In this document: positions 9,401-16,536 of the stretch, piece by piece
Position numbering within the stretch: the first letter of the stretch is position 1
Layout: each line of letters starts with the position of its first letter
From: a virus
Direction: 5' to 3' (one strand)
IMG/VR virus record: IMGVR_UViG_3300047356_000900
Span: 1 to 25,647 of that record
DNA: 25,647 nucleotides
Position numbers and translations under genes: made by a program
The notes under the pieces: model-generated
Databases searched by the model: none
Told to the model about the DNA's origin: nothing
What the model saw: only the letters and a program-made list of their open reading frames with translations

Positions 9401-10189
9401 ACAACTAATGGTGTTGGCCAAGTTATTATTGACAACATCGAACTTAGTGGAAATACTGTTGCTAACCCGGGCGGAGATATTGTATTAGATCCAAGTAGTC
9501 AAACTGTAACAATTAATGGTACAGGATCTTTAACATTACCTAAAGGTACAACAGCACAACGTCCTGGATCACCTACAGCAGGTATGATACGTTACAACAC
9601 AGATACTTCGGTATTTGAAGCATATACTACTAGCTGGAATACACTAGGTGGTGTATACGATCTTGATAGAGATACTTATATCACACCAGAAATAACACCA
9701 GGTGCAGATGACGATACATTACGCTTTTATGCTGGTGGATCGCTAGTAGCTGATGTTACTGCACAAAGATTTGATGCAAAACGTTTAGAAGTTGATGATA
9801 TTGCTGTACACGGTAACGTATTAGAAACAATTACAACCAATCAAAACTTGCTTTTACGTGCAAATGGAAGCGGTTATGTTGCTGTTGAAAACTTTAGTTT
9901 TAACGGAAATCAGATAACTAATACTATAGACGGTGCTGTTACTTCATTAAAGCAACAAGGTTCAGGCTACTTTAAAGTTGACGGTACAGGCGGTTTTGTT
10001 ATTCCAGTTGGTAATAACGCAAATAGACATCCTAGTCCAGAACTTGGCATGATGCGTTATAATACAGTGGAAGACAGAGTTGAAATATATGATGTAGGTA
10101 ATAACTGGGTTTCAGTTGCAGGTGCTACTGGTGCTGTTACATTTAACGATGCAGAGGAAATTGCAATTAAACTTGCATTAACAATTTAG
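6473..10189 (+). CDS. Giant tail-fibre-like protein with beta-helix and LamG-like domain (1238 aa)
   Basis: Paralogue of the product at 2278. The N-terminus (GRISGPLLKENLLRNGTDL) aligns with it. IGD..TDN modules are at about 159 and 910, and a DUF1565-like beta-helix starts near 226 (IYPGQYQEAFPLTVPQGVTV). Residues about 430-735 are an insert relative to the paralogue. It contains a concanavalin-like LamG domain (about 519-685): GLFDGTDDRFTL, then FSVECVIY, then YHIMISRVGTTIKLFVDGA, ending GRIDDFRVRKGA. After the insert the common scaffold resumes with GGEIRSIASASVYGN, and VYFSTVDHKGDFRVG follows at 799. The C-terminus carries LPKGTTAQRP (about 1023) and a degenerate copy near 1178. LamG folds bind carbohydrates or proteins, so this fibre probably contacts a surface glycan (inference). 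The ATG is set by AGGAG at 6463-6467. Confidence 0.82.
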   Translation: MAIGRISGPLLKENLLRNGTDLAFETDLLYLDVTNRRIGVKTTNPQYALDVAGVARVTDLEITNTTFQVGNVTINGATSTISTSAQEFAIATADNTIVGNRVVVGDLEINNTFIENTNTNDDLYIRANGTGVINIVGNTTVTGNLHATGNISADGNITIGDSDTDNIFINADIASDIMPDVHNTYNIGTATKRWATGNFANVTTNTLTTNDLDFGAIDLISIPGNIIYVATNGSDARTGTHPQDPVATIAKGLELAGLHDTVYIYPGQYQEAFPLTVPQGVTVRGHSLRAVEIAPTSGTQSNDAFVMNGDSAVEDVTIKDFYYNSGAVTGHAFRFANNFRVYERSPYIRNVSVITKGTTISNTDPRGFAAGDAGRGAYLDGSVAHVDSREASMLFHSVTFITPNASGLKVTNGARVEWLNCFTYFADKGIEILEGTTGLKGDGKTRIKYSGLAGTTPAAGQTITLKDASGTQLAQSTIESVATNEVIIDGRANGFITPLSRAKKTVTAVGNAQITTTAPVKYGTGIGLFDGTDDRFTLTTASDFGFGTGDFSVECVIYIADDTGTESKFDFRAGSDTDNALHFYTVDRQPKVYIGNTEIMAPAITLVNTTYYHIMISRVGTTIKLFVDGAVQATTSNNTNLGTTKPLVIGNNYAGTQGFDGRIDDFRVRKGAGVTNAFSNPTAPTVVDQYTVLKLDFNGDNGSQILVDDDTFIQDIDFSAGGTATALTLIDHSDFGGEIRSIASASVYGNYGIHGTGSGSVVYAIGMNLAYIGTGKDVTNDTTAVIQANEVVANSDANVYFSTVDHKGDFRVGDLFRINQETGEVTFTNAEFLFNNNQGITFTDGTSTTIIDGTKVESGNIRISGNTISSTSGDININSSTSTINLQDNVNITGNLDVTGNVTVGGNITLGDEDTDTININARIDSDIVPNLDDTYKLGTALLNWSEANIGKVYIDDIIIDNDTITTTASNGDINITTNGVGQVIIDNIELSGNTVANPGGDIVLDPSSQTVTINGTGSLTLPKGTTAQRPGSPTAGMIRYNTDTSVFEAYTTSWNTLGGVYDLDRDTYITPEITPGADDDTLRFYAGGSLVADVTAQRFDAKRLEVDDIAVHGNVLETITTNQNLLLRANGSGYVAVENFSFNGNQITNTIDGAVTSLKQQGSGYFKVDGTGGFVIPVGNNANRHPSPELGMMRYNTVEDRVEIYDVGNNWVSVAGATGAVTFNDAEEIAIKLALTI

Positions 10190-10198
10190 GAAAAATAG

Positions 10199-10528
10199 AT
10201 GGCAACTAATTTTAAAAATATTATAGGCAAAGAAATTGGTACTCAACGGGTAGCAGTTTACACAACACCGGCCGCAACAAGTACAACTGTTATTGGTATG
10301 AACATTGCTAACTTAACAGGTAGTATGGTAAGCGTTGATATCGAAATTGGCGATGAAGCAAGTTCCATTGGATACATGATTAAAGGAATGCCTATTCCTC
10401 CAAGTACCGCAATGAAGCCAATTGGTAAAGGTGAAAAAATTGTCCTTGATGCAAGCAATACGTTGTATGTTACATCGGACACAACTGAGTCACTTGATGT
10501 GATTCTTAGCTTAGTGGAGATAGTATAA
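10199..10528 (+). CDS. Small beta-sandwich virion protein, paralogue group 1 (109 aa)
   Basis: A 109-aa all-beta protein without known catalytic motifs. Key features are VYTTPAATSTTVIGMNIANL, a polar middle containing IEIGDEAS, a KPIGKGEKIVLDA turn and a final strand ending LSLVEIV. It shares strand order with the products at 1378 and 21408. The gene begins 9 bases after the giant fibre gene (AGGAAA before the ATG), and its TAA overlaps the next ATG by one base (TAATG, 10526-10530), so the pair is translationally coupled. It is probably a minor structural subunit accompanying the fibres; the location in the virion is unknown. Confidence 0.72.
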   Translation: MATNFKNIIGKEIGTQRVAVYTTPAATSTTVIGMNIANLTGSMVSVDIEIGDEASSIGYMIKGMPIPPSTAMKPIGKGEKIVLDASNTLYVTSDTTESLDVILSLVEIV

Positions 10529-10887
10529 TGAGTGATGGTAGTTTAGGACAAAGTCTTTCAGATATGGTCAATCAAGTTGACGCAAGATATTTTTATGGAT
10601 TACGTAGAACATCTGAAGGTGAACTATACTTTGGTAAAGTTGATCAACTAAAAAGTCACGAAAGTATTGTAATTAATAACGAAGGTGATCCTTCAGAAAA
10701 TTACGAAGATTTTCAACAAGGCGAAGACTTTCTTGAAGGTAGAGATGTAAATCACAAAAGGGTTTACCTAAATTTAAACTACGAGCAGTTTAGATGGGAT
10801 AATAGAAACATTAGTTATTATATTGACGATAGCGGAAATTTAGTAGCACGAATTAATGAGGATTATACATACCCGGCAGGAGTATGA
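10528..10887 (+). CDS. Conserved T4-like marine phage virion protein (119 aa)
   Basis: The product contains ELYFGKVDQLK (32-42), a central acidic part (NYEDFQQGEDFLEGRDVNH) and a C-terminal aromatic part NYEQFRWDNRNISYYIDD ending in DYTYPAGV. I recall near-identical motif strings (YFGKVDQLK, GRDVNH, NYEQ.RWD) from small structural proteins of T4-like cyanophages next to fibre genes, without a defined function. It is predicted soluble, beta-rich and acidic, with no signal peptide. It is coupled to the upstream gene by a 1-base overlap. The late promoter of the next gene overlaps its stop codon (TGA, 10885-10887). It may link fibres to the baseplate; that is inference from position. Confidence 0.78.
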   Translation: MSDGSLGQSLSDMVNQVDARYFYGLRRTSEGELYFGKVDQLKSHESIVINNEGDPSENYEDFQQGEDFLEGRDVNHKRVYLNLNYEQFRWDNRNISYYIDDSGNLVARINEDYTYPAGV

Positions 10888-10894
10888 ATAAATA
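10887..10894 (+). promoter_or_regulatory. T4-type late promoter (AATAAATA)
   Basis: AATAAATA begins on the last base of the preceding stop codon and ends 17 bases before the ATG at 10912. One mismatch from TATAAATA, at the first position. AAAGG at 10899-10903 is the ribosome binding site of the downstream gene. Confidence 0.7.
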
Positions 10895-10911
10895 CGTAAA
10901 AGGTAAAGAAA

Positions 10912-13900
10912 ATGGCAGAATTTAAACTTAGTAGAATTAGATTTAACTGGAAAGGCGAATGGGCCGGTGGTAGTGATTATATCGTTGATGATATGATACA
11001 ATACCAAGGTTTTACGTATGTAGCATTAAAAACACATACAGCAGGAACTTTCTATAATGACGTAGCAGGTACAGACGTTACACCAGCTGAACCAAAATGG
11101 ACTAAACAGTCAGAAGGTAAAGTTTGGAAAAATGTTTGGGCTGTAAGTACACATTATTCAATTGGTAACTTAGTAAAATACGGTGCTAGTATTTACGAAT
11201 GTACTGAATCACATACATCTGCCGCTACATTTGTTTCAGGTTCAGACGGTCTAGTTGCTGACATTGGAAAATGGACATTAGTTGCTGTTTCGTCCGCTGA
11301 CTGGAAATACAACTGGACAATTAATACATTATATAGAACAAACGATCTTGTACGTTACAATGGTAAAGTTTACAAAGCAACTAATCAGCACGTTTCTGCC
11401 GCAACTACGCTATTAGGACTTGAAGCTAACCAAGGTGACTGGACTGTATTATCAGACAGTGATACATGGAGAGCTACATGGTCAATTGGTACACGTTATC
11501 GTGTTAATGATATTGTTAAGTACGGTGGTATTGTTTACCAATGTGTTCAAGGACACACATCAGCAGATTCGATTGCACTTGGACTAGAAGAAGACCAAGC
11601 TAAATGGGCAGTACAACTTGATGGTATTGAGTATGTATCAAAAGTTTATACAGATTCAGAATCATTAGAAGAAACAATTGAAGGTATTTGGCAAGCAGAT
11701 TATAGATATAAGAAAAACGATATTGTAAAACGTGGCGCTAACTTAATGAAGTGTCTAGTTGGACATACTTCAACAACAGGTGCAAGTGGATTTAATACAG
11801 ACTATGCCGGAAGTAAATGGTCATTGTACTTGCCTGGTAGCGAATATGAAAATGTTTGGGGAGATAATGTTTATTATCAACCAGGTGATACTGTACTTTA
11901 CGGTGGTTACATTTATAAAGCAGTTACATTTAATGTAGGACTAAAACCAAGCCAATATGGAACTGATTGGAACGTATCATTTGAAGGTTATAAGTTTAGA
12001 GGTGATTGGAACGGCGAAGGCGGCGACAGTTCATTTGTAGATTACAAAACAGGTGACCTAGTACGTCTTTCAGGTAACCTATATATGGCTATCCAAGACA
12101 GTACAAACTTACAGCCTGATGCATGGCCAGCATACTGGGAATTAGTTATTGATGGCAGACAGTGGCGTGACTATTGGGAAGACAATATTGAGTACTTTAA
12201 AGGTGATATAGTTAACTGGGAAGGATCTTCCTATACTTGTTTACAATACCATCGTTCAAGTGAATCAGCATCAAGACCAGATTTAGATGTAGAACAACCA
12301 GATCAAAACTATTGGAAAGTTGCAGTACTTGGCACACTAACTAACAAGTTAGCAAGAAAAGGTGACTTAAAAACATTCCAAGATCAAGATTCTACAGCAA
12401 TTGACACATTACGTTTACCAATTGGTGCAACAGGACAAACACTAAGAGCAACTAGTGGCATGCCAGCATGGGATACACTAGATTTACAAGACAATTTATA
12501 TTATGTTTCACTTAATGGCGTTGATGATGCAACACAAGGTGGATCATTAAATGCTCCATTTAGAACTATTAGATTTGCAATGAGTTACTTATTAGCAGAT
12601 GAACCTAATAGAGTTGGTGAACATGCAACAGTTAAATGTATGGCGGGCGAATTTGCAGAAATACTTCCAATTAGTATTCCAAGTAAAGTTGCACTAGTAG
12701 GTGCAGAACTTAGAACAACTACAATTAGACCAGCTATGACTGCTCAAGGCGATGTTGTACTAGGCGAAAAAACTTATATACACGGTGTACCACAACCACA
12801 AGTAGCATTAACTATTCCATCAGCTAACAACATATCAAATATGTTTTATGTTAGAAATGGTTGCGGACTTAGAAACTGTACACTAAAAGGATTAACAGGA
12901 GTATTGGTAGGACCAAACGATTACGGAACAAGTCGCCCAACAGGCGGAGCATTTGTTTCATTAGATCCAGGTACTGGACCAGACGATACAAGTGTTTGGA
13001 TTGCAAACGTAAACAACATGCAGTATACACCAACAGCTGGTACTTATGCCCCAGCAACAGGTGTAATGACATTAACTCTTCCAACAGCACAGTATACACC
13101 TACAACAGGAACAACTTATGATCCAGCAACAGGACAAATGACATTAGCATTTGACGCAGTACACGGATTAGCTGTAGGAGAAGAAATTAGCTTTGCAAAT
13201 AATAGTTTAACATTTAAATGTGCAAAAGATAATTATGCAACAGATCATACTTATCCAAGAGTTACAGATCCAGCATATGGAGAAAAGCGTAAAATTGTTG
13301 CTAGAACAGATAAAACAATTACTGTAAATGTTGGAGTTAATCCAGATGGGGTTTACGACCACAGATTTGTAAGTTCTACTGCTAACTCTATAACTTGGGC
13401 TCACAATATTAAAATTGGAAATTCTGTTACAATTGATACAAGCAGTTTGGTATTTACTTGTGCTATGGACAGTCATGCAACAGATCATCCTTACCCAAGA
13501 GCAACAGATCCTTATGCAGGTAAAAATATTGAAATTACAAACGTAAGCGGAAACGTTATTACAATGAATGTTGGAATTAGTTCTAATACTTCTGCACACT
13601 TGTTTAAGAGTGCATCAGCAGGTGCTGTTAACTTAAAAAGAATTGCAGGCGGTAGATCAACATATGTACAAGGTGTTACAACAATTGGTGACAACTGTGT
13701 AGGACTAAAAATTGATGGCGCATTACACAACGGTGGTAATAGATCGATTGTTGCTAATGACTTTACACAAGTACTAAGTGACGGTATTGGTTACTGGGCT
13801 ACAAACAGAGGACGTTCAGAGCTAGTTAGTGTGTTTACATATTATGCACATATTGGTTATCTAGCAGAAGCTGGCGGAATTTTACGTGCTACTAATGGTA

Positions 13901-16500
13901 ACAACTCTTACGGAACGTTTGGTAGTGTATCAGAAGGATTTGATTCAACAGAAACTCCGCAAAATGCTACAGTTAATAACCAAAGCGGAGAAGCAACAGT
14001 TGACGAAGTTTGGTCAACAGGTACTTCTATACTTGCACTAGCATACAAAAACACAGGACAAACATATACACAAGCAACAGCATCAACTACACAAGCATCA
14101 GGTGTTGGATTAGATATGCAATTTGATGAGTTTAGACAAGGTGCTATTTCAAAAATTGATTTACAATTACCAGATGACAGTACAAACGTTGGTGGTAGAG
14201 GATTTAAATCTTTTGGTAACTCAGCACAAGGCGGAGATTTATCAAGCATTATCTTAGCGGCTTCAGAAGTAAGAACTGCGGCTCAGCTAATAGGAATGCG
14301 TATTCTTATTACAGAAGGTATTGGAGCTGGTCAGTATGGATGGATTCAAAATTATAATCCGGCAACATTTACTGCAACAGTATATACAGAATCAACTAAC
14401 TCACCAGGTTGGGATAATATTGTTCCAGGTAAATTAAACGTAACAGCATTAACAGCAACCACAGTTTACTTTTACGAGCCAAGAGTTAGTGTTACAAGTC
14501 CAACGTTTAGTAAGTCTAATAATAGTGTACAAACAGGTGCACTTGATATGGGCTATAGTCCAAGCATTGGTATGTGGTATTATGCACCAAGTGGAACAAA
14601 TGACTTTTATGTTTCAACAGATGGAGCAGTTTGGACACTTAGAGATTTACCAGACTATAGTTTAAGTTGGTCAGGTTTTGCAAAAAATGGTCCAGTTATA
14701 GCGGCAGTAGCAGATGGTAGTAACAAATTAGTTTATTCAAATGATGGTATTAACTTTGATCATTCAACACTTCCAGCAAGTACAACATGGAAGCATGTAG
14801 AAGTTGGCGGACCTAATAACGATACTATTATGGCACTAGCAACAGGTAGTGCAAACATTTATAAAAACACACTTGAAACTGGCGGAGACTCAACACAAGT
14901 TCCTTCAGGAAGTTGGACTACAGTAGCAACTGGCGGAAGTGCAACTACATGGGTAGGACTAGCATACGGTGCAGGCAAATGGATTGCAATCGCTGAAGAC
15001 GGTACTACGGTTATTTCAACAAACAACGGTGTAAGTTGGACAACAGGAGCGGCAGTAACACCTGCGGCACCAGAAGTATATAGCGATTTAGTTTTTGGTA
15101 ACAACTGTTGGATTGCAACGATGGCACAGTCAGATAGAGTTATCTACAGTGACACTGGTACTGCTTGGTCAGACGCACAATTAGTTGGAGACTCGGGTAG
15201 AGAAAATTGGAAAATTGGTTATACACAAGGTACATTCTTAGCAGTAAGTAGTACTGGTACAACAGTAAGTTCAGATAATGGATACGGTTGGACAGTAAGA
15301 GAAGCTACAGGAAACTTAACAGCAATAGCAGGCGGACTTAGAAATAACTTGCCAACATGGGTTGGCTTATCAAATGCAGGATCAGTTGGTAATATTATTA
15401 CTGGTGGTGCAACAGCATTTGCAAGAGTTGAAGTAAAAGATGGAAAATTAAATCAGTTTAATATTTACAATCCAGGCAGTGGATATATTACTCCACCAAC
15501 AGTAACAGTTACAGATCCTGAAGAGTATGGCGAGCCGTACTACGTTGTTGATATTAACAATGGTGCTTTACCGCAACCAACTTTTGTTAATAGAGGTACA
15601 GGATATCAAAGTGCGATTGTAACAATAGCTGGTAACGGTTTTGGAGAAGAATTACAAATTGGTAACACTATGAAAATTAGTGGACTAAGTTTAATTCCAG
15701 GTCCTGGTGCAAACGTAAGATTTACAGGAAGTGATGTAATTTATAGATTAGTTAAAGTTACACAATCAACCGGCGTAGCACCAAATATTGAAATTACATT
15801 CCAAATTAGTCCAGTTCTAGGTCGTGCATTAGCACCAATACATGGAACAGGAGTTACTATACGTGAACGTTATAGTAGCTGTAGACTTACAGGACATGAC
15901 TTCCTAGACATTGGTACAGGTAACTTTGCTAATACAAATTACCCAGGACTTTATGTATTTGGACAAACTGCCTCAAATGAAACAAGACAAGCAAATGAAG
16001 TTGTTGAATCAAATGGCGGACGAGTATTCTACACAAGTACAGACCAAGATGGTAACTACAGAGTTGGTGAACTATTTAGAGTTTCACAAGCACAAGGTGG
16101 AGTTACATTAAGTGCAGACTTCTTTGACTTAGAAGGACTAGACGAGTTAAGACTTGGTGGAATTAGAGTTGGCGGAACACAGGCTGTTATTAGAGAATTT
16201 AGTACTGATAACACTTTTGTTGCTAACTCAGACAATATTATTCCAACACAAAGAGCGTTGAAACTATATATAGAAAATAGATTTAATGGTGGTGGATCTA
16301 ATTTGTTTACAAACAAACTAACAGCAGGTCAGTTAGTATTCGAAGACACTACATGGTCAAACACAGCTGGAGTAAATGTTCCAGACTCACAGGCTAATGT
16401 ATTAGTTGATATGACTGTTAACGGACCACTAGGCGGTGGATTAGCCGCACTAAACATGTTTATGTCGGGCAGAACTGAACGAGATGACTTTAACGGATAA
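10912..16500 (+). CDS. Giant fibre-like protein with CBM-like repeats, beta-helix and Asp-box propeller-like domain (1862 aa)
   Basis: Paralogue of the product at 16537 (shared MAEFKL.RIRF start). Residues about 13-470 hold eight aromatic repeats of the type W...Y..nD.V.YgG..Y....HTs, resembling chitin/glycan-binding CBM5/12 modules. A DUF1565-like beta-helix starts near 530 (LYYVSLNGVDD). Residues about 703-916 are an insert with two YTPTxG..YxPATG units and two copies, exactly 80 residues apart, of a C.....ATDH.YPR motif (770-783, 850-863). The helix resumes at YVQGVT (918). Residues about 1195-1503 contain five Asp-box-like turns (STDGAVW 1235, SNDGINF 1276, STNNGVSW 1369, SDTGTAW 1413, SSDNGYGW 1453), suggesting a sialidase-like propeller fold, absent from the paralogue. 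FYTSTDQDGNYRVG follows at 1706. Probably an extended host-contact fibre; no catalytic residues can be assigned. Confidence 0.82.
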   Translation: MAEFKLSRIRFNWKGEWAGGSDYIVDDMIQYQGFTYVALKTHTAGTFYNDVAGTDVTPAEPKWTKQSEGKVWKNVWAVSTHYSIGNLVKYGASIYECTESHTSAATFVSGSDGLVADIGKWTLVAVSSADWKYNWTINTLYRTNDLVRYNGKVYKATNQHVSAATTLLGLEANQGDWTVLSDSDTWRATWSIGTRYRVNDIVKYGGIVYQCVQGHTSADSIALGLEEDQAKWAVQLDGIEYVSKVYTDSESLEETIEGIWQADYRYKKNDIVKRGANLMKCLVGHTSTTGASGFNTDYAGSKWSLYLPGSEYENVWGDNVYYQPGDTVLYGGYIYKAVTFNVGLKPSQYGTDWNVSFEGYKFRGDWNGEGGDSSFVDYKTGDLVRLSGNLYMAIQDSTNLQPDAWPAYWELVIDGRQWRDYWEDNIEYFKGDIVNWEGSSYTCLQYHRSSESASRPDLDVEQPDQNYWKVAVLGTLTNKLARKGDLKTFQDQDSTAIDTLRLPIGATGQTLRATSGMPAWDTLDLQDNLYYVSLNGVDDATQGGSLNAPFRTIRFAMSYLLADEPNRVGEHATVKCMAGEFAEILPISIPSKVALVGAELRTTTIRPAMTAQGDVVLGEKTYIHGVPQPQVALTIPSANNISNMFYVRNGCGLRNCTLKGLTGVLVGPNDYGTSRPTGGAFVSLDPGTGPDDTSVWIANVNNMQYTPTAGTYAPATGVMTLTLPTAQYTPTTGTTYDPATGQMTLAFDAVHGLAVGEEISFANNSLTFKCAKDNYATDHTYPRVTDPAYGEKRKIVARTDKTITVNVGVNPDGVYDHRFVSSTANSITWAHNIKIGNSVTIDTSSLVFTCAMDSHATDHPYPRATDPYAGKNIEITNVSGNVITMNVGISSNTSAHLFKSASAGAVNLKRIAGGRSTYVQGVTTIGDNCVGLKIDGALHNGGNRSIVANDFTQVLSDGIGYWATNRGRSELVSVFTYYAHIGYLAEAGGILRATNGNNSYGTFGSVSEGFDSTETPQNATVNNQSGEATVDEVWSTGTSILALAYKNTGQTYTQATASTTQASGVGLDMQFDEFRQGAISKIDLQLPDDSTNVGGRGFKSFGNSAQGGDLSSIILAASEVRTAAQLIGMRILITEGIGAGQYGWIQNYNPATFTATVYTESTNSPGWDNIVPGKLNVTALTATTVYFYEPRVSVTSPTFSKSNNSVQTGALDMGYSPSIGMWYYAPSGTNDFYVSTDGAVWTLRDLPDYSLSWSGFAKNGPVIAAVADGSNKLVYSNDGINFDHSTLPASTTWKHVEVGGPNNDTIMALATGSANIYKNTLETGGDSTQVPSGSWTTVATGGSATTWVGLAYGAGKWIAIAEDGTTVISTNNGVSWTTGAAVTPAAPEVYSDLVFGNNCWIATMAQSDRVIYSDTGTAWSDAQLVGDSGRENWKIGYTQGTFLAVSSTGTTVSSDNGYGWTVREATGNLTAIAGGLRNNLPTWVGLSNAGSVGNIITGGATAFARVEVKDGKLNQFNIYNPGSGYITPPTVTVTDPEEYGEPYYVVDINNGALPQPTFVNRGTGYQSAIVTIAGNGFGEELQIGNTMKISGLSLIPGPGANVRFTGSDVIYRLVKVTQSTGVAPNIEITFQISPVLGRALAPIHGTGVTIRERYSSCRLTGHDFLDIGTGNFANTNYPGLYVFGQTASNETRQANEVVESNGGRVFYTSTDQDGNYRVGELFRVSQAQGGVTLSADFFDLEGLDELRLGGIRVGGTQAVIREFSTDNTFVANSDNIIPTQRALKLYIENRFNGGGSNLFTNKLTAGQLVFEDTTWSNTAGVNVPDSQANVLVDMTVNGPLGGGLAALNMFMSGRTERDDFNG
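10948..12321 (+). repeat. Eight CBM5/12-like protein repeats in the 10912 gene
   Basis: The encoded repeats run W-x3-W...Y...(N/G)D.V.Y.G..Y....H(T/V)S and are diverged at the DNA level. Units open at KGEW, KNVW, KYNW, RATW, EGIW, ENVW, RGDW and RDYW. Units 6 (YQPGDTVLYGGYIYKA) and 7 (longer, RGDWNGEGG) are distinctive, and both have counterparts in the same order in the 16537 product. Confidence 0.7.
13201..13512 (+). repeat. Pair of coding repeats with exactly 240-bp spacing (C..ATDHxYPR motif)
   Basis: The units at 13201-13272 and 13441-13512 encode NSLTFKCAKDNYATDHTYPR and SSLVFTCAMDSHATDHPYPR, each followed by xTDP. The spacing is 240 bases (80 residues). Each is followed by a strand pair ending TVNVG or TMNVG. 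The second unit has one more His, and the Cys-Asp-His-Tyr-Pro-Arg core is identical. This is an internal domain duplication within the giant protein, missing from its paralogue. Confidence 0.75.
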
Positions 16501-16501
16501 T

Positions 16502-16509
16502 GATAAATA
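16502..16509 (+). promoter_or_regulatory. T4-type late promoter (GATAAATA)
   Basis: GATAAATA starts 2 bases after the stop at 16500 and ends 27 bases before the ATG at 16537. Its eight bases are identical to the element at 24775. CGGAG at 16526-16530 is the downstream ribosome binding site. Confidence 0.75.
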
Positions 16510-16536
16510 TGTATAATATCAAGAACGGAGCAAAAA

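Noticed and set aside
7510-9438. Long open frames on the minus strand inside the giant fibre genes
   Set aside because: These are antisense shadows caused by the codon bias of the + strand genes; products are low-complexity Ile/Val/Leu/Pro/Ser strings with no start signals.
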